19,196 nt of DNA from CAZTLI01 sp964614375 (GCA_964614375.1 CAZTLI010000048.1:1-19196); one strand, 5' to 3'. Counted from the first letter of the stretch, positions 1 through 6,370 are shown. Program-made: numbers and translations. Notes: generated by a model not told the origin, from the letters alone.

Positions 1-415
1 CGATGCGTCCTGTTTGCGCCGCTTGCAGGAAGATTGCGCACGCGTTCAGTTCGCCCACTTCATCGACCAGCCATGCACTGGTCGCGCCGCTGGTGAACGT
101 GTGTCCCAATCCCCACAGGAACTGCGACAGCAGCACCGCCCAGAACGCCGCAAACGCGCCCTCGAACATGAAGCCTAGACCAATCAACGCCACGCCGATG
201 ATGATAGACAGACGACGGCTGTACAGGTCAGCGACGATACCCGTCGGAATCTCGAAGATGAAGACCGATAGTTCCAGTGTCGTGCCGACCAGCACCAGTT
301 GCAGCGGCGATAGCCCCACCGTCTGCGCTTGATAGACCATATTGACCGTGAACACCAGCGCGAAAAACAACGCCTGTGCGCCACTCAACAACAGATAGAT
401 ACGTACCGCATCCAT
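1..415 (-). CDS. MFS transporter, N-terminal part (runs off the window start)
   Basis: An uninterrupted minus-strand reading frame begins at the ATG at 415-413 and continues through base 1, so 138 codons are visible and the C-terminal two thirds lie outside the window. The peptide is very hydrophobic, with about four membrane helices. It carries the MFS loop 2-3 signature in the variant FEIPTGIVADLYSRR near residues 60-75. It is clearly paralogous to the complete transporter at 10233-11459: both start MDA-x-R-x-YLL and share FEIPTG-[IV]-VAD-[LV]-YSRRLS, and later SGA-x-SAW-[IL]-VDEVG. The substrate cannot be told; this MFS branch is usually annotated as drug or metabolite efflux. An upstream in-frame TTG at 439-437 preceded by AAAGGA is an alternative start, but the paralog's MDA start favours 415. 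Confidence 0.85.
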   Translation of the reverse strand, partial: MDAVRIYLLLSGAQALFFALVFTVNMVYQAQTVGLSPLQLVLVGTTLELSVFIFEIPTGIVADLYSRRLSIIIGVALIGLGFMFEGAFAAFWAVLLSQFLWGLGHTFTSGATSAWLVDEVGELNACAIFLQAAQTGRI

Positions 416-513
416 TTTGCGGTTATTCAGTCGAAACAAGGTGTATCGAATCCTTTGATTTTGTTGGGGCAATCTGGACTAATCAATGCCCTTGCCACCG
501 ACCCCAACAGCTT

Positions 514-591
514 CTACATAAGTGGTTGGCGATACCGCATATCACCAATAAAGAGTTTCGATAACAGCGTCCTCTGTTGTACACCTGGCAT
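514..591 (-). CDS. Possible 25-codon ORF with a perfect Shine-Dalgarno; likely a gene remnant
   Basis: An ATG at 591-589 follows the perfect ribosome-binding site AAGGAGGT (603-596) at ideal spacing. The frame gives a 25-residue peptide starting MPGVQQRTLLSKLFIGD and ends at a TAG at 516-514. I recognise no family. It lies between the MFS start and the IS605-type relic and points away from the relic. It could therefore be the surviving 5' end of a truncated gene (in IS605 elements tnpA is often divergent from tnpB) or an unrelated small peptide. Only the translation signals support it. Confidence 0.25.
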   Translation of the reverse strand: MPGVQQRTLLSKLFIGDMRYRQPLM

Positions 592-692
592 AATTACCTC
601 CTTCTGGTATTTGAACCACAGATATTCCGTCAGGCTGGCTTTGGTGGCGCGGTTCGCGAACCGCCTTACGATGTTTACCAATGTGCGCCGTA

Positions 693-940
693 AAGCCCCT
701 TGATTTAGCTATGGGGATATAAGGCGCGTGGTACGTGTGACTGGATTTTGTCCGACAATAGCCGAGACAAAATCCGCCATGCCACCCCATTTTGTGGTAT
801 AATTGGTATGTCGTACAGAAGCAGAATAGGCTCAGACGACACTTGCAGTACCGGATGGGACGCATCCGTGTTGCATAACGTAGCCCGTTGGGGCAAGCGT
901 GCAACAGAAGCCCCAGAATTTATTCGTGGGGAGCGTCACA
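693..940 (+). mobile_element. IS200/IS605-type (tnpB-family) non-autonomous relic
   Basis: Two GC hairpins of similar design bracket about 240 bases. The left one is AAGCCCC, a 13-nt loop, then GGGGATAT (693-720). The right one is GAAGCCCC, a 13-nt loop, then GGGGAGCGTCAC (908-939). A strong extended -10 (TGGTATAAT, 795-803) and an ATG at 808 follow the left hairpin, as at the start of many tnpB genes, but no transposase or nuclease body remains between the ends. From memory of IS200/IS605 ends, this hairpin-plus-promoter left end and hairpin-plus-GTCAC right end are typical; the exact boundaries are my inference. Further small hairpins before the right end (GGATG-GGACG-CATCC near 857; GCCC-GTTG-GGGC near 884) could be remains of the omega RNA that overlaps tnpB 3' ends. 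The sequence left of 693, including the palindrome GGTTCGCGAACC near 650, may also belong to the element. Confidence 0.5.
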
Positions 941-1937
941 ATGTCATCGACTGCCGATGCAGCACGCCACTGTCTAAAAACCCGCGCAGTTCATCGACAC
1001 GTTGGGCGATGAGGGCGTGTGCGCTATCTTTCACTGCTGGATTATCCAGATTGCCCGCCAGCCAGCGACACGACGCCACCTGCCGCGCGGCGATGAATGG
1101 TTCGAGCAGGTTGCGCTGCGGCGCTGCATCAGGTCGCACAGAGCGATAACCCGCCCACAGCGCAGTCTCTAACTGACCATAGTCGCCCGCCCGCGCGCTC
1201 TTCAACTGCCACAGCGCCGGCGTCAGGTCATACAGGTAATAGCCATAACCACAGTATTCAAAATCCAGCGCCCGCACTGCATCACCCGCAAACAGGATAT
1301 TCTTCGCCAGCAAATCGCCGTGAATCAGCCCAAAAGTATCGGATTCTGTCCCTAGCATGTCCATTGTCTGCTGGATGCGCGCCGTTGTCGCATCGAACAC
1401 AGCCCTTTGCTCCGGCGTGAAGATAGCGGCGGCCTCACCCAGTCGATAGCGCCCGGCCTCGCCGAACAGACCGTCATAATCCAGTTGCGGGCGGGTGATG
1501 GTCTGCTGCGATAGATTCACGTTATGTAACTGTCCGATAAACACGCCAATCCGGTGCATGTTGATAGTCGATAGCGCGTCAGGTTGCGCGACTTCGCCCG
1601 CGATGTGTTCAAACACGACGGCGACCCACGACTCATCCGCATAGACGAAGCCGCCATCACGCAAACTCACGGGACGAGGCACGACCAGCGCCGAACCTGC
1701 CCGAATCGCCCGCAGCCAACCGATTTCACCATCCAGCCAATCGCGGCGGACAGTCTGTGCCGGGTGCAAACGCAGCACATAACGCCCGGTCTGATACCGC
1801 ACATCAAAGACACGGTTATGGGTATAGGCCAGCCACGACACATCGGCATCCGCCAGGCCATAGGCGGACAATGCGGCGCGCGCCTGTGCCAGACCCTGCG
1901 CTTTTTCGGTTGCGGTCAACTGATCGATTGCAGTCAT
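936..1937 (-). CDS. APH/choline-kinase-fold phosphotransferase (homoserine kinase II-like)
   Basis: A 333-residue cytoplasmic protein of the aminoglycoside phosphotransferase superfamily, which moves the gamma phosphate of ATP to a small hydroxylated or amino compound. The catalytic loop is LIHGDLLAKNILF, with H206, D208 and N213, and the metal-binding aspartate is D225 in ALDFEYCG. An N-lobe beta region (residues 40-60, RYVLRLHP) precedes an RRDWLDGEIGWLRAI helix typical of the SrkA/ThrB2/APH group. The substrate cannot be assigned. The ATG at 1937 is supported by AGGA six bases upstream. The RIO-type kinase lies upstream on the same strand; without the inserted element at 1977-2215 the two genes would be about 26 bp apart, so they were probably one operon. 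The TGA stop (938-936) lies inside the terminal GTCAC of the neighbouring IS605-type relic, so the last residues may have been altered by that insertion. Confidence 0.85.
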   Translation of the reverse strand: MTAIDQLTATEKAQGLAQARAALSAYGLADADVSWLAYTHNRVFDVRYQTGRYVLRLHPAQTVRRDWLDGEIGWLRAIRAGSALVVPRPVSLRDGGFVYADESWVAVVFEHIAGEVAQPDALSTINMHRIGVFIGQLHNVNLSQQTITRPQLDYDGLFGEAGRYRLGEAAAIFTPEQRAVFDATTARIQQTMDMLGTESDTFGLIHGDLLAKNILFAGDAVRALDFEYCGYGYYLYDLTPALWQLKSARAGDYGQLETALWAGYRSVRPDAAPQRNLLEPFIAARQVASCRWLAGNLDNPAVKDSAHALIAQRVDELRGFLDSGVLHRQSMTL

Positions 1938-1967
1938 GCTATCCTGTCTTCCTGTTTACATCCCTAA

Positions 1968-1976
1968 TCCTCATAT
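1968..1976. repeat. Left target-site duplication of the element at 1977-2215
   Basis: TCCTCATAT directly abuts the CTGA end of the element. The other flank has TCCTCATAC at 2216-2224, matching at 8 of 9 positions. Read on the minus strand and joined without the element, this copy rebuilds the end of the kinase gene as GAG GAT TAG. Confidence 0.8.
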
Positions 1977-2215
1977 CTGAAAACCTGACACTTTCAGATA
2001 AAAGATACAAATTCCCAATTGCATTTGTTCCGCCACACGTTAAAACGTGCACCTGCCGCAAAGACAAGTCATCTGAAGCTGACTCAACAGCCACAATGGG
2101 CGTGTTTTGCCTCACAAAAATTGTCCACTTCAGTGGACGTGGCACTGTGGCAGCCGCATGACTTTAGTCGCCGGCGGCAAGAAGGGCAAACTGCACAAAA
2201 CGGTCAGGCTTTCAG
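1977..2215. mobile_element. MITE-like element, copy A (239 bp, terminal inverted repeats, 9-bp target duplication)
   Basis: The left end CTGAAAACCTGACACTTT (1977-1994) and the inverted right end CTGAAAGCCTGACCGTTT (2215-2198) match at 15 of 18 positions. The flanks carry a 9-bp direct repeat (8 of 9 identical). No coding sequence lies inside. A CTGA terminus with a 9-bp duplication is what the IS10/IS50 group of the IS4 family produces, so mobilisation in trans by such a transposase is a reasonable inference. The interior (2030-2177) is the multi-hairpin core shared with copies B and C: CACGTT-AA-AACGTG, GTCATCTGAAGCTGAC, GTCCACTTCAGTGGAC and a long-range CCGCC/GGCGG pairing. It sits between the RIO kinase and phosphotransferase genes and supplies the stop codon of the former. 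Confidence 0.8.
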
Positions 2216-3252
2216 TCCTCATACTCTCTGTATTCTTCGGGTTCGACTTCGAGCAATACGCTGAGGTCGGCGGCGAGGTTATTGGGGTCAATCGCGGCGA
2301 ATTCATGCCACAATTTGTCGGTGATGGCCCCCGCGTCACTCTTCACGCCATAGCGCGCGAAGTAATCACACACCCGCACGATGTCGCGTTCCAGAATCGA
2401 ACGGGCGCTGCTGTTGTTATGTGCATCCGTCACCTGCGGGAAGTCAATCAGCACAATGTCATCCTCCCAGTACAGGATGTTATAGGCCGATAAGTCACCG
2501 TGAATGCGATTCTGTTGCAGCATAATGAGGATGTTCCGCATCACCTGCTCGAACAGACGCGGCGCTTCTTTGGGATCGAGGCGTACTTCGTTGAGCGCGG
2601 GCGCGGCGAGATGTTCATCGCCAATGTAATCCATCAACACAGCATTGCCACTCGCTGCGTAGGGTCGCGGGACATTGGCCCCGGCGTCATACAGTGTTTG
2701 CAGCGTCGTATATTCGTACATCAGCCATGAGGTATGCACGACCTGCTGACCGAGCGACGTACCCTTGCCAATCGCGCGGTGGAGGCGGCGGTCTTTGGGG
2801 TCGATTTCTTTGCCGTCGTCATTGAGCGTCACGCGGCCTTCGCGATACGTTTTGTCATTCCGCAGGTTGCGGAACATACGCGGACGATAGACCTTCGCTG
2901 CGAGCATGGGTGTGCCGACGCTTTCATGCGCCGCGCAGCGATAGACATTGGCCTCTTTGCCGCCTTTGACCTGTGCCAACACATCGGTAATGAGCGCCTG
3001 CTCATAGAATGAACGGATGCTGTCCAGCAGCCAGCCCTCTTCATAACGTGCAGGCGTATAGGTCGTCTGGAAGCCGCCTTCCAGCCCAATCGTGTCATCG
3101 ACGACCTCATGCACAATGTCATGCTGTGCCTTTTTCGGTGTATGTTTGGCCTTCGGCTTGCGCTTGCGGCGTGCCTGCCGGTCATGGCGCAGCGGATTAA
3201 ACTGCTCCTCATACAGCTCGTAGGAGTCGGGTTCATAGGTGTTGTTGTTCAT
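2212..3252 (-). CDS. RIO-type atypical serine kinase/ATPase
   Basis: A 346-residue soluble RIO-family protein. After a basic, lysine/arginine-rich N-terminal tail (residues 20-45) come the RIO nucleotide loop VKGGKEANVYR (95-105), a probable ATP-contacting lysine K120 in AAKVYRP, the catalytic loop HGDLSAYNIL (H251, D253, N258), and the metal site LIDFPQ (D270). HGDLSxYN and IDFPQ are diagnostic of RIO proteins. Archaeal and eukaryotic relatives act in small-subunit ribosome maturation; bacterial roles are mostly unknown. RsgA, a 30S maturation GTPase, is upstream on the same strand. The basic tail would suit RNA or ribosome binding, which is inference. The ATG at 3252 has AGGA about 12 bases upstream. 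The final codons GAC TGA are partly formed by the end of mobile element A; the pre-insertion version reads GAT TAG, so the protein is unchanged. Confidence 0.88.
   Translation of the reverse strand: MNNNTYEPDSYELYEEQFNPLRHDRQARRKRKPKAKHTPKKAQHDIVHEVVDDTIGLEGGFQTTYTPARYEEGWLLDSIRSFYEQALITDVLAQVKGGKEANVYRCAAHESVGTPMLAAKVYRPRMFRNLRNDKTYREGRVTLNDDGKEIDPKDRRLHRAIGKGTSLGQQVVHTSWLMYEYTTLQTLYDAGANVPRPYAASGNAVLMDYIGDEHLAAPALNEVRLDPKEAPRLFEQVMRNILIMLQQNRIHGDLSAYNILYWEDDIVLIDFPQVTDAHNNSSARSILERDIVRVCDYFARYGVKSDAGAITDKLWHEFAAIDPNNLAADLSVLLEVEPEEYREYED
2216..2224. repeat. Right target-site duplication, inside the RIO kinase C-terminal codons
   Basis: TCCTCATAC, the partner of TCCTCATAT at 1968-1976. It encodes part of the final EYED residues of the kinase on the minus strand, which places the insertion target at the extreme 3' end of the coding region. 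Confidence 0.8.
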
Positions 3253-3298
3253 CGTTCTGTTTCATCCTGAGTTGAGATTTGAGTGTTGGCGAAATAGG

Positions 3299-3463
3299 TT
3301 GATTCAAACCCCTCCCTCCAACCAATCCGTGTCCCGCTGGCAGTGGCTTGCAGAGCAAGGGGGGACTTTCCACCGCGACTGGCGGACTGTAAAGACCCGT
3401 AAAAGCCTCCCCTGTATACGGGGGAGGTGGCACGCGCAGCGTGACGGAGGGGGTTGAGAAGGT
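3299..3463. repeat. GC-rich interspersed palindromic repeat with no coding capacity
   Basis: The ends are near-inverted repeats: CAAACCCCTCC at 3305-3315 and GGAGGGGGTTG at 3446-3456. Inside is the hairpin CCTCCCC-TGTATACG-GGGGAGG (3406-3427), followed by GTGGCACGCGCAGCGTGACGG. Similar 'CCTCC-loop-GGAGG plus GCGCAGCGTGACGGAGGGGG' repeats are, to my knowledge, scattered through many unrelated bacterial genomes. AAATAGG occurs just outside both ends (3292-3298 and 3464-3470) and could be a 7-bp target duplication. It lies upstream of the RIO kinase gene; the rest of the 3253-3569 gap shows nothing else clear. Confidence 0.6.
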
Positions 3464-3569
3464 AAATAGGAATCTGCCGTTTGTTTGTTAAGTAGCCCAA
3501 TCGGGTTGCTACTGATGATATATACACCACTTGTTCCGGTTTTATTGTCATTTGATTTAACATGGTCAT

Positions 3570-3683
3570 TTACTCCGTCAGTTTTGTAGACGCTTCGTCC
3601 CGCAAGACGCCCATATAGACTAAATCGTGATACGCGACACTGCTCACGAGCAGCGCCATCCGCCACTCAGCCGCAGGGTTCAT
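3570..3683 (-). CDS. Possible small ORF (37 aa) translationally coupled to the acetyltransferase
   Basis: The frame starts at the ATG at 3683-3681, inside the last codons of the acetyltransferase gene, and is preceded by a strong AAGGGGG six bases upstream. It encodes 37 residues, beginning MNPAAEWRMALLVSSVAYHD, and stops at TAA (3572-3570). The overlapping start and good ribosome site suggest translational coupling. I recognise no family. It is short enough to be the 5' remnant of a longer gene whose body was lost near the repeat at 3299-3463. Confidence 0.35.
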   Translation of the reverse strand: MNPAAEWRMALLVSSVAYHDLVYMGVLRDEASTKLTE

Positions 3684-4590
3684 GCTGCGCCCCCTTCTTG
3701 ACCAGTTCATCGGCGCCGCTGCGCTTCCAGATAATCGTGCCGTCCAACGGGGCATAGGCTTGCCAGCGCCCGCGTGACGGTGGGTGGTCGTCCGGGTAGG
3801 GACGCCAGTACGATTCAAGCTGTGGCGCTTCTTCTGTGAAACCGAGTTTTTCAGCGGTTTTGCCACTGGCGATATTGTCGGACAGGCAGCCCCACAGGGC
3901 GGTGATACCATTGGCGCGGCAGTGGTGGATAAAGGCGGCGCTCGCCAGAGTCGCCAATCCCTGCTGCCGATAGGCTGTCGCCGTGTCGATGAAAATATTG
4001 GCATAGTGTGAACTGGCCGAAAATGCCTCGGCCACACTGACAATTTCATCATCGACCAGCACACACAAGCCAAAACGCCCATCTGCCACGATTTGCGCCA
4101 GCGTGTCGCGTTTGAATTCGCCGGGACGCACATCGCCATCATCTAACTGTCCGATAAGTGTGAGGTCTATCGGACGGACAATGGCATCGGGTCGCGCGTG
4201 CGCCTGCCAGTGTGCCAGCGACGGAAAATCCGGGTCAATATGGCGGAAGGCGCGGGCGGGCTGTAGATGGGGAATGCCTGTTTGGAACAGCGTATCGCAC
4301 CATGCCGTATCGACAAAGTAGGCGAACACCCCGTTAAATACGTCCGCTTCGTGCGGGCGGTCAGATAAGAACTGCGTCATTGCCCGCGCGTTCGGGTCGC
4401 CAACCAGAAAGTAGTCGCCACCGTGGGCAGCGATGAAGGCGGCGTTGGGCTGTGCTGTGTCATCGACAAAGATGCGTCCCGCGCTCGTCCCCTCGATAAT
4501 GCCTGCTATCAGCGCCCGGTCACGCCAGACAGTCTGTATCAGGGGTGTGATGCGCCAGAAAGCGCCCGGTGACAATTCATAAATGTGCAT
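3667..4590 (-). CDS. GNAT-family N-acetyltransferase
   Basis: A 307-residue protein whose C-terminal half is a GNAT domain that transfers acetyl from acetyl-CoA to an unknown amine. The acetyl-CoA pyrophosphate loop is RQQGLA (208-213), inside IDTATAYRQQGLATLAS, followed by the usual SDNIASGKTAEKLGF segment (237-251). The N-terminal half, starting MHIYELSPGAFWRITPL, resembles the ZmaR-like GNAT_acetyltran group, which keeps a degenerate N-terminal domain. The ATG at 4590 is chosen because GAGGG lies five bases upstream. The frame stays open to 4836, but that extension simply translates the repeat element at 4609-4788. The gene follows rsgA on the same strand, separated by that element. The 3' end overlaps a 37-codon ORF. 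Confidence 0.85.
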   Translation of the reverse strand: MHIYELSPGAFWRITPLIQTVWRDRALIAGIIEGTSAGRIFVDDTAQPNAAFIAAHGGDYFLVGDPNARAMTQFLSDRPHEADVFNGVFAYFVDTAWCDTLFQTGIPHLQPARAFRHIDPDFPSLAHWQAHARPDAIVRPIDLTLIGQLDDGDVRPGEFKRDTLAQIVADGRFGLCVLVDDEIVSVAEAFSASSHYANIFIDTATAYRQQGLATLASAAFIHHCRANGITALWGCLSDNIASGKTAEKLGFTEEAPQLESYWRPYPDDHPPSRGRWQAYAPLDGTIIWKRSGADELVKKGAQHEPCG

Positions 4591-4608
4591 CGTACCCTCT
4601 TTTGTTGC

Positions 4609-4788
4609 TTGTGCAGAATTGACAGGTATGGACTGTTTATTATTTTGCCGCCAGAGACTAAAGTCGTCTGGCTGCCGTACCAACACGTCCACTGAAGTGG
4701 ACACGAGCTGGCAACATCGAATCCGAAATCTTCTGTCATCTTCAGATGACATGGCTCTTGGGTAGCCGGACAGTTTACTGTCTGGCGG
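4609..4788. mobile_element. Multi-hairpin repeat element, copy C (inverted relative to copies A and B)
   Basis: The core at 4648-4788 is a quasi-palindrome. The outer stem CCGCCA (4648-4653) pairs with TGGCGG (4783-4788). Next come the inner arms GGCTGCC and GGTAGCC, and four hairpins: GACTAAAGTC (4656-4665), GTCCACTGAAGTGGAC (4687-4702), GTCATCTTCAGATGAC (4735-4750) and GACAGTTTACTGTC (4769-4782). The order matches copies A and B read on the opposite strand. TTGTGCAG at 4609-4616 also occurs next to the right end of copy A. Clear terminal repeats and target duplications are not visible here, so this looks like an older copy. It fills most of the rsgA-acetyltransferase gap, and its edge lies just upstream of the acetyltransferase ribosome site. 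Confidence 0.65.
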
Positions 4789-4832
4789 ATAACGTACCAG
4801 TTCCCCGTATTGATTGGTTGAGCATATGGGCG

Positions 4833-5909
4833 TCATGACTTCATCTCCGCCAGAATCTTACTGTAGCTGCGATAGCGCATTGCGCTCATCGCGCCGTCTT
4901 TCACGGCCTGTTTGATGGCGCACTGCGGTTCGTCAAGGTGCAGACAGTCATTGAATTTACATGCGCCGATGTAGGGTTCAACTTCCGGGAACAGTTCGAT
5001 GAGTTCGTTACGGGGCACATCCCACAGACCGAACTCGCGCATCCCCGGTGTATCGACAATGCTGCCGCCGCCTGCGAGCGCGAACGTTTCCAGATGGGTG
5101 GTGGTATGCCGCCCTTCAGACGTGCCTTCACTCACCCCCTGCACCCGCAAGCCCAATTCCGGTTGAATGGCATTGAGCAGACTGCTCTTGCCGACGCCGG
5201 ACATGCCCACAATGCACGAGAATTTGCCTGTGATGGCTTCCCGGAAGGCGTCGATGCCCAGTCCATCGACGGCGCTGGTGACGATGACGCGATAGCCGAT
5301 GCGCTCATAGTCGGCGATGGCATCCACGACATACTCGCGGCGATAGTCTTCTTCATCCCATTTGGTCACAATGACAATCGCGGGGATTGCAGACGCCTCC
5401 GCCGAGACCAGATAGCGGTCAATCATCATCAGGTCGGGCACCGGACGCGATGCGGGTAAGGTAATCAGGATTTGATCGAGATTGGAGACGACGACCTGCT
5501 CCAACGGCTTTTTGCCGGGTGCGCGCCGTGTCATTTTGCGGTTACGGGGCATGATGTCCGTAATGAGGCCGTGCCCATCGCTGCCGGGTGTGAAATAGAC
5601 TTCATCGCCAATGGCAACCGGGTCTACCAGCTTGACATCTTCCACATGGTCTACCGTCAGCCAACCGAGCGAAGACCGGTCACGCGGCGGATAGACGAGG
5701 TGCTTACGCAGCTTGCTGGAGATGGAACAGATGACGGTTTGACCGTCTGGACTGGCTGCACCGTCGGTATTGACGTGATACAGACCAGTGGATTTTTTAT
5801 AAACGACGCCAGTACACAGCGTATCGTCGGTATTCATAGACAAGGTGATTTGCCTTTTCTGGTTTCGGTTCGTATGAATGGTGCTGTCGGATAATCGGTT
5901 TACGTTCAT
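4833..5909 (-). CDS. rsgA: Ribosome small subunit-dependent GTPase A (RsgA)
   Basis: A circularly permuted GTPase that acts in late 30S subunit maturation. Motifs run in the permuted order G4-G5-G1-G2-G3. Numbered from the long start they are VTKWD (181-185), SAVDGLG (212-218), GMSGVGKSSLLN (235-246), the TTTH switch (269-272) and DTPGMREF (286-293). An N-terminal OB fold begins around TGVVYKKSTGLYHV. The C-terminal zinc knuckle is C317, C322, H324, C330. The start is uncertain: ATG at 5909 gives 358 residues but lacks a ribosome site; ATG at 5837 gives 334 residues, closer to the usual length, with AAAGG about 15 bases upstream. It heads a minus-strand series with the acetyltransferase and RIO kinase genes. 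A promoter-like sequence and a 25-codon ORF lie upstream at 6183-6332. Confidence 0.93.
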   Translation of the reverse strand: MNVNRLSDSTIHTNRNQKRQITLSMNTDDTLCTGVVYKKSTGLYHVNTDGAASPDGQTVICSISSKLRKHLVYPPRDRSSLGWLTVDHVEDVKLVDPVAIGDEVYFTPGSDGHGLITDIMPRNRKMTRRAPGKKPLEQVVVSNLDQILITLPASRPVPDLMMIDRYLVSAEASAIPAIVIVTKWDEEDYRREYVVDAIADYERIGYRVIVTSAVDGLGIDAFREAITGKFSCIVGMSGVGKSSLLNAIQPELGLRVQGVSEGTSEGRHTTTHLETFALAGGGSIVDTPGMREFGLWDVPRNELIELFPEVEPYIGACKFNDCLHLDEPQCAIKQAVKDGAMSAMRYRSYSKILAEMKS

Positions 5910-5928
5910 GGTTTATAGTGACTTGCAT
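5797..5928 (-). CDS. Possible leader ORF overlapping the rsgA 5' end (43 aa)
   Basis: GAAAGG precedes an ATG at 5933 (a six-codon frame) and an ATG at 5928. The latter opens a 43-residue frame starting MQVTINHERKPIIRQHH that overlaps the start of rsgA in another register. This is the best ribosome-binding site near the rsgA start, yet neither in-frame rsgA start sits behind it. The frame may be a coupling leader for rsgA, or the region may contain an indel. There is no family match. Confidence 0.2.
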   Translation of the reverse strand: MQVTINHERKPIIRQHHSYEPKPEKANHLVYEYRRYAVYWRRL

Positions 5929-5933
5929 CGCAT

Positions 5934-6182
5934 TTTTCCTTTCTGGTAGGGCGAGTGGCGTTTTGTAAACGGGCAAATGGTCTGGATAACAAAAAGCCAC
6001 ATCGCGCGTGTTGGCAAGTGGCTGGTGGCGGAACATCCGCCAGAATCACAACAGCCACAACCGCATCCTCCCTGCCGGGGGTCTGCGAACACAATGGCGC
6101 GCAGAATCACCTCAGCGTGGGTCGCTGGATGCGCTGTGGCTGCTAAATTGTCAGCGAATCAAATTATGTGAAAGAATCGCAA
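5934..6182. other. Gene-poor stretch upstream of rsgA
   Basis: No convincing gene is visible. The only notable structure is the perfect 7-bp hairpin TGGCGGA-ACA-TCCGCCA at 6026-6042, which has no T-tract and so is not a classical terminator. It would lie in the leader of any transcript running from the promoter at 6303-6332 into rsgA. Confidence 0.4.
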
Positions 6183-6260
6183 TCAGACAGCAGGTGGCGC
6201 ATCCATGCGGAACGCATCATCGCTTGCTTTGTGGGTAAGCATGATGGCGAATTGTGACAT
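6183..6260 (-). CDS. 25-codon ORF with promoter and strong Shine-Dalgarno
   Basis: The ATG at 6260 is preceded by ACACAGGAGGCGTTAA, which contains AGGAGG at ideal spacing, and about 40 bases further upstream by a promoter. It encodes 25 residues beginning MSQFAIMLTHKASDDAFRMD and ends at TGA (6185-6183). The start loosely recalls DsrE-like proteins (MxxFAIMLTHxxDD), so it may be the 5' stump of a truncated gene. Alternatively it is a real short leader peptide ahead of rsgA. The signals are better than those of several full genes here. Confidence 0.4.
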   Translation of the reverse strand: MSQFAIMLTHKASDDAFRMDAPPAV

Positions 6261-6302
6261 TTAACGCCTCCTGTGTGGGGTAAAACACCAATTCCGTGCG
6301 AC

Positions 6303-6332
6303 AGTGTAACATAGGTAACGAAAATGAGTCAA
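6303..6332 (-). promoter_or_regulatory. Sigma70-type promoter ahead of the 25-codon ORF and rsgA
   Basis: On the minus strand, TTGACT (6332-6327) is followed after 18 bases by TACACT (6308-6303). Transcription would start near 6296, leaving a leader of about 36 bases with AGGAGG before the ATG at 6260. Confidence 0.45.
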
Positions 6333-6370
6333 GCAACAATGGGCAGTCGCGTTGTCAGAATGGCTTCAGA

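Noticed and set aside
3249..3569. 106-codon minus-strand frame after the 37-residue ORF
   Set aside because: Most of it translates the GC-rich repeat at 3299-3463, and no family resemblance is visible.
4591..4836. N-terminal extension of the acetyltransferase to an upstream start
   Set aside because: The added 82 residues are a translation of repeat copy C. The ATG at 4590 has a good ribosome site and begins at the family's usual N terminus.
5913..6110. Cysteine-rich minus-strand frame (GGCGCGCCDSGGCS)
   Set aside because: It needs a GTG start without a ribosome site. The cysteines come from a short GC-rich stretch, and overlapping frames are equally open.
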